Shown piece by piece: positions 18,042-25,540 of a stretch of 55,119 nt of DNA (position 1 is its first letter; the number at the start of each line of letters is the position of its first letter). The notes under the pieces were generated by a model that was given only the letters and a program-made list of their open reading frames with translations, ran no database searches and was not told where the DNA came from. Origin of the DNA: Roseibacillus sp. (GTDB lineage Bacteria > Verrucomicrobiota > Verrucomicrobiia > Verrucomicrobiales > Akkermansiaceae); contig JAKVCR010000022.1 of the NCBI GenBank assembly GCA_022448985.1, positions 1 through 55,119 on the forward strand. Reading direction: 5' to 3'. Made by a program: the position numbers and the translations under genes.

Positions 18042-18641
18042 TCAACGCTCCGAACGGCTCGAGAGATGGTCCAGAAGAGTCCGGACGCACTCCTCCGCAC
18101 TGTGAATCTCGGTGTCGAGCACCAGTTCGGCCTCGTCTCCGGGTTCTTCGAATCCGCTGTCCTTGCCGGTAAACTGCCCGATCTGGCCAGCCTCCGCCCG
18201 GGCATAGAGTCCCTTCGGGTCTCGTTCGGCACAGGTCGCATACCCTGCCTTTATGAAGACCTCGAGGAAGTCTTCCCCGATGATCTCCCGGGCCAGGGCC
18301 CGCAGGTCCCGGCGTGGCGTGATGACCGAGACGAGGGTAATGATTCCCTGCTCCGCAAAGAGCCTCGCCACCTCCGCATTGCGCCGGATGTTCTCCGCCC
18401 GGTCCTCATCCGAGAATCCCAGATTACTGTTGAGTCCGGAACGCAGATTATCGCCGTCCAGAATGACGGTAAAACGTCCCTCTTCGGACAACGCGCGTTC
18501 CGTAAGGTTCGCGATGGTCGACTTCCCGGACCCGGAAAGGCCATAGAGCCAGAGCACCACCCCCCGCTGGGCGAGGAGCCGCTCCTTGGCCTCGCGTCCC
18601 ATGAAACGATGGAATTCAGGGTGTATATTGGCTTCGGCCAT
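18042..18641 (-). CDS. cysC: Adenylyl-sulfate kinase
   Basis: A 199-aa APS kinase. VLWLYGLSGSGKSTIANL is the Walker A loop, DGDNLRSGLNSNLGFSDEDRAENIRR the APS-binding segment, and VSVITPRRDLRALAREII and FLEVFIKAGYATCAERDPKGLYARA complete the family. It phosphorylates APS to PAPS, the sulfate donor for sulfotransferases. No cysH (PAPS reductase) is in the window, and a sulfotransferase-like gene lies downstream in the same strand, so use in polymer sulfation is favoured. Confidence 0.95.
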   Translation of the reverse strand: MAEANIHPEFHRFMGREAKERLLAQRGVVLWLYGLSGSGKSTIANLTERALSEEGRFTVILDGDNLRSGLNSNLGFSDEDRAENIRRNAEVARLFAEQGIITLVSVITPRRDLRALAREIIGEDFLEVFIKAGYATCAERDPKGLYARAEAGQIGQFTGKDSGFEEPGDEAELVLDTEIHSAEECVRTLLDHLSSRSER

Positions 18642-18659
18642 AAGGGCAGTGAACCTGTT

Positions 18660-18896
18660 TTATGAGCCGCTGACTGCCTCGCGGATCCGCCCGCGGGGCA
18701 CGATCTGCCATAGACGCTCGTGCAGATAGTAGACAAGGAATTTGGCGAAGAACTCGATCCCCCCGATGGCGAGGGCGGGCCTGATATCGCCGTAGACCAG
18801 CCACGCAATCAGGATGGTGGTAATCGTTGCGATCACCCGCCAGCTCACCGCCTTCAGCAGGCTCCGCGCCTTGGACTCCTTTTGCATCTCATCCAT
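18660..18896 (-). CDS. DUF2061 small membrane protein
   Basis: A 78-aa protein with SLLKAVSWRVIATITTILIAWLV and an IGGIEFFAKFLVYYLHERLW segment; this pair of membrane helices and the S-W-R motif are the DUF2061 signature. Members often sit next to cysC/cysN or fused to them, and their function is unproven, though transport or sulfate activation support has been proposed from context. It lies 18 bases upstream of cysC in transcription order. Confidence 0.85.
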   Translation of the reverse strand: MDEMQKESKARSLLKAVSWRVIATITTILIAWLVYGDIRPALAIGGIEFFAKFLVYYLHERLWQIVPRGRIREAVSGS

Positions 18897-18901
18897 TGTC
18901 C

Positions 18902-19717
18902 TTATTTCTCAAGCGGATACTCTCTGCGATCCATTAACTGAGGGAGAATCGCCTTCAGGAAGGCGGTATTATTGACGGCATACCGACGCCACAGCCGACG
19001 CGGCTCGCAGCAGAGGCGAAACAACCACTCCAACCCGCAACGCTGCATGATCGCAGGGGCCTGCCGCACGCGGTCGGTGTGGAAATCAAAGGCCGCACCC
19101 ACCCCAAACATGATGAGCCCATGGTCCCATCCGTTGCAGAGTTCCGGATTCCGGGCCAGGAAGTCGTGCATGAAACGCTCCTGCTTGGGTGTGCTCAGGC
19201 CCACCCAGAAGAAATGCGGGCGCACCTTCTGCAAATGCTCCACCAGTTCCGCCTCCTCCACATCAGTCAAGGGGCGAAAGGGAGGACAGCACGTGCCCGC
19301 CACTCCGGTTCCTGGAAACCTCTCCCGCATCCGCCCGGAAAGTTCCTCCGCAACCCCTTCATTGCCGCCCCAGAAGAAATGCTTCCGTCCGGTCCCCGCG
19401 GTGACGCGCACCACTTCCAGCATGAGATCCGGTCCATAGACACGTTCCACCTCCTCGTGTCCGCTCCATTTCGCCATCCACACCATGGGCATGCCATCAG
19501 GAGTGGAGAGAAAGGAGCGGTTGTGAATCCGCTTCAGTTCCATGTCGCGGTAAGACTCCATCACACCATGCACCCCCGATACCGTGACATAGCCGGTGAA
19601 TTCCCTGCGGTCTGCACCGCGCAGGATTTCCTCCACCGCCAGTTGCATATTCAGGGCGCTGATCCCTACCCCAAGCACATTGGCGCGCGCGATCTCGCTG
19701 GGCATTCCCTTGCTCAT
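18902..19717 (-). CDS. WecG/TagA/CpsF family glycosyltransferase (GT26)
   Basis: A 271-aa protein with VTVSGVHGVMESYRD, FLSTPDGMPMVWMAKWSG, RVYGPDLMLEVV, KHFFWGGNEGVAEEL and FFWVGLSTPKQERFMHDF, the conserved blocks of GT26 enzymes. WecG transfers ManNAcA and TagA transfers ManNAc to an undecaprenyl-PP-GlcNAc acceptor at the membrane, which fits the 2-epimerase and 6-dehydrogenase in the cluster. The open frame runs to 19942, but the extension overlaps the epimerase gene; ATG 19717 is preferred although its ribosome-binding site is weak. The C-terminal ERRLW-like CEPRRLWRRYAVNN is the membrane-association tail. Confidence 0.87.
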   Translation of the reverse strand: MSKGMPSEIARANVLGVGISALNMQLAVEEILRGADRREFTGYVTVSGVHGVMESYRDMELKRIHNRSFLSTPDGMPMVWMAKWSGHEEVERVYGPDLMLEVVRVTAGTGRKHFFWGGNEGVAEELSGRMRERFPGTGVAGTCCPPFRPLTDVEEAELVEHLQKVRPHFFWVGLSTPKQERFMHDFLARNPELCNGWDHGLIMFGVGAAFDFHTDRVRQAPAIMQRCGLEWLFRLCCEPRRLWRRYAVNNTAFLKAILPQLMDRREYPLEK

Positions 19718-19742
19718 CTCATCAGGCCGGACACGGATTGTG

Positions 19743-20747
19743 TTAATCGACCACCACTTCTCCGCGCTTACGGCGTTCGTATTGCTCCTTGATCCAGTGA
19801 TAGGTCTTCTCCAGCCCGGTGGCGAGATTGACCTCCGGTTCCCAGCCGAGGGTTTGCTTGATAAGAGTGTTGTCCGAATTCCGTCCACGAACCCCCTGCG
19901 GCTTACTGAGATCGTAGTTACGCTTGAGCTTGATCCCGGCAATTCCCTCTATGATCTCGAGGAGGCCGTTGATACTCACCAGTTCGGCCCGTCCCAGGTT
20001 GAGAGGATCGACATGGTCGGAGGCCATCAACCGCGCGATTCCGTTCACGCAATCATCGATATACATGAAGGACCTTGTCTGCTCCCCATCACCCCAGATC
20101 TCTATCTCGTGATTCCCCGTGTCAGCAGCCTCAATCACCTTGCGACAGAGAGCGGCGGGCGCCTTCTCACGCCCTCCGACCCAGGTCCCAAAGGGTCCGT
20201 AGACGTTGTGAAAGCGGTAGACACGCACATTGAGGCCGAAGTCCTCGTGGAAATTCTGGCACATGCGCTCTGAGAAGAGTTTCTCCCACCCGTAGCCATC
20301 TTCCGGCTGCGCGGGATAGGCATCCGATTCCTTGAGGGCCATCACGTCGGCGTCGTCCTGCCGGTAATCGGGGTAGACACATGCACTGCTTGCGTAAAAG
20401 ATGCGCTTTACTCCCAGATCACGGGCTCCCATCAGAAGGTGGGTATTGATCAGCACACTGATCATGCACAGGGCCCGATTGAACTCGATAAAGCCCATGC
20501 CGCCCATGTTACAGGCCAGGTTATAGACTTCGTCACATCCCTCCATCACCTGATAACAGGCCTGTTTTTCTTCCAGGTTGAGAACGTGATTCTCCGCGTT
20601 CTCGTGTGCCTGGTACCATTGGTCCAGGCTCTTGATATCAGCGACCACCACCTGATGGCCTTGCGCCAGCAGTGAGCCGGCCAGATGTCCGCCGATGAAG
20701 CCTCCGCCTCCGGCAACTAGAATTCGTTTTGTTTGGTTTTGCGACAT
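19743..20747 (-). CDS. NAD-dependent epimerase, GDP-mannose 3,5-epimerase-like
   Basis: A 334-aa extended SDR. ILVAGGGGFIGGHLAGSLL is the NAD-binding loop, FYASSACVYPDYRQ and YGWEKLFSERM supply the Ser/Tyr/Lys catalytic set. NLACNMGGMGFIEFNRAL, FHNVYGPFGTWVGGREKAPA, GDGEQTRSFMYIDDCV and GVRGRNSDNTLIKQTLGW match, block by block, what I remember of plant GDP-D-mannose 3,5-epimerase, which makes GDP-L-galactose. ATG 20747 begins just before the Rossmann strand; the frame upstream to 20813 is not supported. It shares GDP-mannose with the adjacent Gmd. A different C3/C5 epimerisation of another GDP-sugar is possible. Confidence 0.82.
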   Translation of the reverse strand: MSQNQTKRILVAGGGGFIGGHLAGSLLAQGHQVVVADIKSLDQWYQAHENAENHVLNLEEKQACYQVMEGCDEVYNLACNMGGMGFIEFNRALCMISVLINTHLLMGARDLGVKRIFYASSACVYPDYRQDDADVMALKESDAYPAQPEDGYGWEKLFSERMCQNFHEDFGLNVRVYRFHNVYGPFGTWVGGREKAPAALCRKVIEAADTGNHEIEIWGDGEQTRSFMYIDDCVNGIARLMASDHVDPLNLGRAELVSINGLLEIIEGIAGIKLKRNYDLSKPQGVRGRNSDNTLIKQTLGWEPEVNLATGLEKTYHWIKEQYERRKRGEVVVD

Positions 20748-20866
20748 GTTGGTTTCTCTGGTTGTGCTGGATGGCCTCGGCCATCCAGAAATTGGTCGCT
20801 CCATGAGGAGCAATGGTCTTCAAGTAAGGTAGTGTTCGCCAGCAGTGGCACCTCTGATGCAAGGGC

Positions 20867-21880
20867 CTACCCGCCGGCCTCCTGCACCCTCTTCTCGCGT
20901 TCCGCCAGCTCGAGGTCGGCATCGACCATGAGTTGGACAAGTTCCTTGAATTTCACCTTCGGTTCCCAGCCCAGCGCTTCCCGGGCCCTGGTTGCATCTC
21001 CCACCAGGGCCTCGGCTTCCGCAGGCCGCTCGTAGCGGGCGTCGTGATCAACAAACTCTGCCCAGTCGAGCCCGAGATAACTGAAGGTCTCCGCAACAAA
21101 CTCCCGGACCGAATGCGTTTCACCGGTAGCAACTACATAGTCATCTGGAACATCCTGCTGCAGCATGAGCCACATCATCTCGACATATTCCCTGGCGTAG
21201 CCCCAATCCCGCTTGGCATCGAGATTGCCAAGATACAATTTTTTCTGGAGGCCAACCTTAATCCGGGTGGCGGCCCTCGTGATCTTACGCGTCACAAACG
21301 TCTCCCCCCGGCGCGGCGACTCGTGATTGAAGAGAATCCCATTGCTTGCGTGCAACCCATACGATTCCCGGTAGTTCACCGTCAGCCAGTAACCGTAGGC
21401 CTTGGCGCACGCGTAGGGTGACCGCGGCCAGAAGGGGGTCCGCTCATTCTGCGGGGTTTCCTGTGCCTTACCGAACATCTCCGAGGAGGAAGCCTGATAG
21501 TATCGCACCGAGTCGATCAGGCCGGTGTTGCGAATGGTTTCCAGGAGGCGCAGCGTTCCCAGGCCAACAACCTCGCCGGTATATTCCGGTTCATCAAAGC
21601 TCACCCGCACGTGGCTCTGTGCTCCAAGATTATATATCTCATCCGGAGCAACCCCGTGAAGGAGGCGGGCAAGACTGGTCCCGTCGGTGAGGTCCCCATG
21701 GTGCAGGTTCAACCGCACCCCATCTTCATGGAGATCCTGGTAGAGGTGATCAATGCGCCCGGTGTTGAAACTGGAGGCCCGCCGGACAAGACCGTGAACC
21801 TCATACCCCTTCTCCAGCAGGAGCTCGGCAAGATAGGATCCGTCCTGACCAGTGATTCCTGTAATCAACGCGCGTTTCAT
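20867..21880 (-). CDS. gmd: GDP-mannose 4,6-dehydratase
   Basis: A 337-aa extended SDR of normal length. [22 protein letters not shown] is the NADP loop, [22 protein letters not shown] and [17 protein letters not shown] contain the catalytic Thr/Ser-Glu and Tyr-x3-Lys, and [20 protein letters not shown] is diagnostic of Gmd. It makes GDP-4-keto-6-deoxy-mannose, the precursor of GDP-L-fucose. It is 12 bases from the preceding GDP-L-fucose synthase gene. Confidence 0.96.
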   Translation of the reverse strand: MKRALITGITGQDGSYLAELLLEKGYEVHGLVRRASSFNTGRIDHLYQDLHEDGVRLNLHHGDLTDGTSLARLLHGVAPDEIYNLGAQSHVRVSFDEPEYTGEVVGLGTLRLLETIRNTGLIDSVRYYQASSSEMFGKAQETPQNERTPFWPRSPYACAKAYGYWLTVNYRESYGLHASNGILFNHESPRRGETFVTRKITRAATRIKVGLQKKLYLGNLDAKRDWGYAREYVEMMWLMLQQDVPDDYVVATGETHSVREFVAETFSYLGLDWAEFVDHDARYERPAEAEALVGDATRAREALGWEPKVKFKELVQLMVDADLELAEREKRVQEAGG

Positions 21881-21892
21881 GAATTTAACGGC

Positions 21893-22834
21893 CTACCGAA
21901 GAACCCTGAGGGATCCTGACTCCACTTCCCGCAGAAACCACTGATACGTGTCCCGGAGGCCTTCCTCCAGAGAGATGGACGGCTCCCATCCAAGGTTCTT
22001 TAACTTGGCCACTTCCAACAACTTGCGGGGAGCGCCATCCGGCTTGGCAGGGTCGGTCACAATCTCCCCACGGAAACCCACCACCCCGGCAATCGTGGTA
22101 GCCAGATCAAGAATGCTCACATCACTTCCGCATCCAACATTAACCCAGTCGGGCGGCTCATCACACTTGAGCAGATGCAAGCATGCCTGGGCCAGGTCGT
22201 CCACGTGCAGGAACTCCCTCCGGGCGGAACCCGTTCCCCAGATCACCACCTCCCTGTCCTCATTCTCCTTCGCCTCATGGAAGCGCCGCAAGAGGGCCGC
22301 CACTACATGCGAGTGGTCAGGATGATAGTTGTCCCCCCTTCCATACAGATTCGTTGGAACCGCCGAGTGAAAGAGAACTCCGTGTTGCGCGCGGTAGTGC
22401 TGGCAGAGCTTTACCCCCGCGATCTTTGCCACGGAATAGGACTCGTTGGTCGGTTCAAGTGGACCGGTGAGAAGAGAGTCCTCAGGCATGGGCTGCGGCG
22501 CCTCCCTCGGATAGATGCAGGAGCTACTGAGATTAAGCACCCGCGGCACCCCCACCTCAAAGGACCCATGCACAAGGTTTGAGGCAATGGCCAGGTTCTC
22601 GTAGAGGAACTGCGCCGGAAAGGCGACATTGGCCCCGATTCCCCCGACCCTCGCCGCCGCAATGATGACCTGGTCGGGACGCTCGACGGCCAGGAACCCG
22701 GACACTGCCTGCTGGTCACAAAGCTCTAACTCGGCACGGGTTCGCACCAGCAGCTCTATCCCTCCCTTGGCTTCCGCTGCCCGGACCAAGGCAGAACCCA
22801 CCATGCCTCGGTGTCCTGCGATGAAGAGTTTCAC
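21893..22834 (-). CDS. fcl: GDP-L-fucose synthase
   Basis: A 313-aa SDR: FIAGHRGMVGSALVRAAEAKGG is the cofactor loop, RVGGIGANVAFPAQFLYENLAIASNLVHGS and LSSSCIYPREAPQPMPEDSLL are family blocks, and SYSVAKIAGVKLCQHY carries the Tyr-x3-Lys pair. It epimerises at C3/C5 and reduces C4 of the Gmd product to GDP-L-fucose. The start is GTG at 22834, preceded by GAGAAAGA. It is the first sugar gene of the cluster and follows a 230-base leader with repeats and hairpins. Confidence 0.94.
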   Translation of the reverse strand: MKLFIAGHRGMVGSALVRAAEAKGGIELLVRTRAELELCDQQAVSGFLAVERPDQVIIAAARVGGIGANVAFPAQFLYENLAIASNLVHGSFEVGVPRVLNLSSSCIYPREAPQPMPEDSLLTGPLEPTNESYSVAKIAGVKLCQHYRAQHGVLFHSAVPTNLYGRGDNYHPDHSHVVAALLRRFHEAKENEDREVVIWGTGSARREFLHVDDLAQACLHLLKCDEPPDWVNVGCGSDVSILDLATTIAGVVGFRGEIVTDPAKPDGAPRKLLEVAKLKNLGWEPSISLEEGLRDTYQWFLREVESGSLRVLR

Positions 22835-22850
22835 GGATCTTTCTCAATAG

Positions 22851-22963
22851 GGTGTGAATAACTTCGCTGCCCCCCCTGGCCTCCTACCCAAGCTGCCGCC
22901 CTTGGTCGCTTGACCACCTGGCAGGTCAAAACCCTCGTCATCTCCCTGGAGCGGTGTGAATAA
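22851..22963. repeat. 11-bp direct repeat GGTGTGAATAA, two copies
   Basis: Exact copies at 22851-22861 and 22953-22963, 102 bases apart, in the leader before fcl. On the transcribed (minus) strand they read TTATTCACACC. They flank the hairpin region. Possible protein or RNA recognition sites; function unknown. Confidence 0.6.
22903..22929 (-). promoter_or_regulatory. Alternative hairpins in fcl leader
   Basis: On the minus strand, TTGACC at 22929-22924 pairs with GGTCAA at 22915-22910 around an 8-base loop. Alternatively TGGTC at 22916-22912 pairs with GACCA at 22907-22903 around AAGC. Both use the same GGTC, so they exclude each other, as in attenuators. A NusG paralogue is encoded just upstream. 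No T-run follows either hairpin, so this is not a plain terminator. Confidence 0.45.
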
Positions 22964-23014
22964 GTGGCTCACCGGCCGCATGTTGATGGGGAGAGACACC
23001 CAATCAGAGAATAG

Positions 23015-23032
23015 GTTCAAGAAAAATTGAAC
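23015..23032. promoter_or_regulatory. Palindrome GTTCAA-N6-TTGAAC (candidate operator 1)
   Basis: A perfect inverted repeat with 6-bp arms and an A-rich 6-bp spacer, between the NusG-like gene and fcl. The same arms and spacing occur at 24156-24173 before the GbsR-like regulator gene. A TATTCT hexamer on the minus strand (23013-23008) follows at once and could be a -10 box. Likely the binding site of a dimeric winged-helix regulator. Confidence 0.6.
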
Positions 23033-23034
23033 GA

Positions 23035-23052
23035 ATTCAGAAAAAAATGAAC
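23035..23052. promoter_or_regulatory. Imperfect copy of the palindrome (candidate operator 2)
   Basis: ATTCAG-N6-ATGAAC keeps the TTCA-N8-TGAA core of operator 1 and lies exactly 20 bases further along, about two helical turns, so two dimers could bind on the same DNA face. Confidence 0.45.
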
Positions 23053-23065
23053 TTATTATGATTGC

Positions 23066-23629
23066 CTAATTAGTTTCTTCCTGCCGGGGAAGAGGCTTTC
23101 GCGGCAAAAGCAGCGCATAGAGATCCACATCGATCGGCTGGTTCTGCCCAAGGAATTCAACAAAAATTCGCACCCGTTCCTCTGCCGGGCGCACTTCGAT
23201 CACCGTCCCGGTCATTCCTTGCAAGGGGCCCTCTGCCAACTCCACTTCATCGCCCGGCTCCGCTGTCGGCTGGAGGGTAATGAGCTCCTCCCCCTCCTCG
23301 GCCCGGGCCAATTCGGCCCGGAGATCCTCAACAAAGCGGGCAGGAACAGTGGGGATGCGCTCACCGAATCGCAGAATGCGACTCACCCCTTTGGCATAGC
23401 TGACTGCCCGCTCGTGCTCTGCCAGTACGAAGCGCGCGAGCAGGTAGCCCGGAAAAAGCGGCTCCACCCACCAGATCTTGCCACGGCGCGTCACTTTCTT
23501 GTAGCGCAGCCGCGGGCAAACTACCTCGATCTCTCCCAACTCCTGCAACGAGGCGGCAGCCACGTGCTCGCGTTTGATCTGCGTCCGCAGACAATACCAC
23601 GCCGCTTCCTCTCTTGGTTCCTCCGCCAT
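23066..23629 (-). CDS. NusG paralogue (specialised antiterminator, RfaH/UpxY-like)
   Basis: A 187-aa protein with an NGN domain: EEAAWYCLRTQIKREHVAAASL, then VVCPRLRYKKV, VEPLFPGYLLARFVL and ISRILRFGE-like VSRILRFGERIPTVP, all NGN hallmarks. A KOW segment, GDEVELAEGPLQGMTGTVIEV, starts near residue 128. It lies at the head of a polysaccharide cluster, as RfaH-, UpxY- and LoaP-type paralogues do, and likely helps RNA polymerase read the 22-kb operon. Its ATG is two bases after the stop of the GbsR-like gene, with GGAGAA inside that gene's end, so the two are coupled. Confidence 0.88.
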   Translation of the reverse strand: MAEEPREEAAWYCLRTQIKREHVAAASLQELGEIEVVCPRLRYKKVTRRGKIWWVEPLFPGYLLARFVLAEHERAVSYAKGVSRILRFGERIPTVPARFVEDLRAELARAEEGEELITLQPTAEPGDEVELAEGPLQGMTGTVIEVRPAEERVRIFVEFLGQNQPIDVDLYALLLPRKPLPRQEETN

Positions 23630-23631
23630 CG

Positions 23632-24153
23632 TTATTCTCCAAGCACCCGCTGAATCAGGGGAAGGACGAGCTTGGCCTGCTTCAACCAGCGCTCCAGCTT
23701 CTTTACCCGCTCGTCATAGAAGGCACGCCGGGTGGGATCCGCTTCCTTCCCAACTTCATCCTCAAGTGCCTTGAGTCGATCCTTCCCGCTTTCCATGTGG
23801 GGACGCATCTGTTCCCGGATGAATCCGCCCACCAGCTTCTTCAATTCGATGTCAGCCTGGAAATACGTTCTCCGTGCATCGGTTCCCTCCACTTCCCGAA
23901 TCGCTCCCAACGCTCGCAGGAACTTGAGGCCCTGACTGGAAGAGCCCTTGGAAATGCCAAGGCGCTCTACCAGGTCATCAAGGGAAAGTGGTTTCTCGGA
24001 AATGAAGAGCAACCCGTAGATCTCTCCGATGGAACGGGGCAATCCCGCCACTCGGACTCCATCCGCAAATAAGGAGACTACCTGTTTCTCGATCTCTGCA
24101 AGACTGTGGGAAACACCTTCGGACACGCCCAATCTTGAGCACAGGGCGCCCAC
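23632..24153 (-). CDS. GbsR/MarR-like winged-helix regulator
   Basis: The body contains GLPRSIGEIYGLLFISEKPLSLDDLVERLGISKGSSSQGLKFLRALGAIREVEGTDARR in part: an R-S-x-G-x-I-Y-G-L-L entry, a helix-turn-helix with G-I-S-K-G-S, and a wing, as in GbsR proteins. The last 60 residues are charged and helical, probably for dimerisation. The start is uncertain: there is no ATG before the HTH. GTG 24153 gives 173 aa and is used here; other GTG/TTG codons lie up to about 27 bases downstream, and a TTG at 24264 would overlap the acyltransferase. The palindrome at 24156-24173 just before the start suggests autoregulation. Confidence 0.78.
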   Translation of the reverse strand: MGALCSRLGVSEGVSHSLAEIEKQVVSLFADGVRVAGLPRSIGEIYGLLFISEKPLSLDDLVERLGISKGSSSQGLKFLRALGAIREVEGTDARRTYFQADIELKKLVGGFIREQMRPHMESGKDRLKALEDEVGKEADPTRRAFYDERVKKLERWLKQAKLVLPLIQRVLGE

Positions 24154-24155
24154 TT

Positions 24156-24173
24156 GTTCAAATTTTTTTGAAC
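24156..24173. promoter_or_regulatory. Palindrome GTTCAA-N6-TTGAAC (candidate operator 3)
   Basis: Perfect 6-bp arms with an ATTTTT spacer, the same arms and spacing as 23015-23032. It overlaps the last codon of the acyltransferase gene and lies directly before the GbsR-like regulator, a position suited to autoregulation. Confidence 0.6.
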
Positions 24174-25342
24174 TACCCCGCCCCTTTGGGTTGACGATCT
24201 CCCCTGGACATCCGCTTACGCAGGAATCGTTGCATGGGGCGCTCAAACCAGCGGTAGGAGGCAAGGGAGACGGGAATCAGGGCGGCATAGAACAGGACCA
24301 GCGAGAGGGGATTGCCGAAAAATGCGAAGGACCAGCCCGATACTGTGAAAAGCAGGACAAAGGCCAGCTGCAGCGGAAAGTGCAGGAGGTAGGACGAGTA
24401 ACTTATATCCCCGATGAACGAAAATCGCCTGCCCAATCCTCCCCGCTCACGCTCCAGGGTCACCATGCTGAGAATGGTCAGTGGAAAGAGAACGCCAGCA
24501 CCATAATAAAATGCCAGCTTATCGATCACTTTTCCCGCCAACACCGGCCGCGCCTCAAGGAACGGCACGCTTTCTACTCCCCTCGTCCCCAACTCGAACG
24601 CCGTGGAACCGAGGGCAAAAAGCCACGCCGAAATCGTGGCTCCATAGAGGAACTTGCGCATCCCCGCCCTCGCCAGAAGCTGCCCGGGGCTACTGAGGAT
24701 ATGATAGCACACGCCACCGAGGAAGAAGGAGAAGATTCCCCGGCCAAGCGGAGGATAAAGCAGCTCCTTCATTAATCCGCCCAGCACGACAGCCCCCACA
24801 AGTTGCCAGAGGCGGGTAAAGCGCATGCGGCAGAGGAGGAAGAACAGGGCATAAAGCAGGATCTCGATTGAGACCGACCAGATGGGGCCATTGAAAGAAT
24901 GTCCCTCCTGCAATCCCCAATGCGAAATCATCCCCAGCTGCAACCCGAAATGATAGAGATCATTGTGGGGGTAGATAAAGGCTTCCCCCGTCAGGCGAAA
25001 ATGCCCCCACATCAACCCGGCCGTAACCAGAAGAGTGAGGAGATGAAGGGGATACAGGCGGGAGAACCGCAATACGAAGAAGTCCCAGCCTCCTACCTCC
25101 CGCCGCAACAGCCTGTCGCGATAGAGCCAGAAAAACACAAAGCCCGAGAGACTGAAGAAGAAGTCTACCGCCAGGGCCCCTCGCTCGTAAAAGAGGAAGA
25201 ACAGGCCGTAAAGGGGGCCCTCACTGCAGGTAGGCTCCACCCCCGATCCCCCCGTGGACGGAAAATGGGACCAATGCCACAAAACCACTGAGAGGGCCGC
25301 GATTCCGCGGGCAACATCGAGTGAATAGAGATGCCTAGGCAT
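24173..25342 (-). CDS. Acyltransferase family 3 (OafA/YrhL-like) membrane protein
   Basis: A 389-aa integral membrane protein starting MPRHLYSLDVARGIAALSVVLWHWSHF; the L-D-x-x-R-G-x-A-A-x-x-V-x-x-x-H motif is the signature of acyltransferase family 3. Around ten hydrophobic helices follow, with SLSGFVFFWLYRDRLLRR and a WSVSIEILLYALFFLL segment carrying the family's W-S-x-x-x-E motif. It would O-acetylate (or otherwise acylate) the sugar polymer at the membrane. The frame is open to 25414, but ATG 25342 starts the motif. It is the first gene of the minus-strand cluster, divergent from the beta-helix gene. Confidence 0.88.
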   Translation of the reverse strand: MPRHLYSLDVARGIAALSVVLWHWSHFPSTGGSGVEPTCSEGPLYGLFFLFYERGALAVDFFFSLSGFVFFWLYRDRLLRREVGGWDFFVLRFSRLYPLHLLTLLVTAGLMWGHFRLTGEAFIYPHNDLYHFGLQLGMISHWGLQEGHSFNGPIWSVSIEILLYALFFLLCRMRFTRLWQLVGAVVLGGLMKELLYPPLGRGIFSFFLGGVCYHILSSPGQLLARAGMRKFLYGATISAWLFALGSTAFELGTRGVESVPFLEARPVLAGKVIDKLAFYYGAGVLFPLTILSMVTLERERGGLGRRFSFIGDISYSSYLLHFPLQLAFVLLFTVSGWSFAFFGNPLSLVLFYAALIPVSLASYRWFERPMQRFLRKRMSRGDRQPKGAG

Positions 25343-25408
25343 GAATTTCCCGGCGAAGACGGTGGCATAGCTTGGGTGGCCCGCCCGGGGTGCCAAGCGA
25401 AAACAGGG

Positions 25409-25426
25409 GTTCACACACCTAGGAAC
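25409..25426. promoter_or_regulatory. Degenerate GTTC-N10-GAAC site
   Basis: Keeps the outer four bases of both arms of the 23015 and 24156 palindromes with the same spacing, but not the inner AA/TT. Located upstream of the acyltransferase gene in the divergent intergenic region. Weak on its own. Confidence 0.3.
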
Positions 25427-25429
25427 TCA

Positions 25430-25493
25430 CTTTAATAAGGTATTATTAATAGTAAAAATTTATGGACATTACGTTGTTTTTATAAAAAGATTG
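25430..25493. promoter_or_regulatory. AT-rich divergent promoter region
   Basis: A strikingly AT-rich stretch in a GC-rich window, between the acyltransferase and beta-helix genes. It contains TATAAA at 25481-25486, a possible -10 for the plus-strand gene, but no convincing -35 at the right distance. Confidence 0.35.
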
Positions 25494-25540
25494 ACCACCC
25501 TTCATTAGAGCGAATTCGACCCCGATTCTCCTCACAACCC

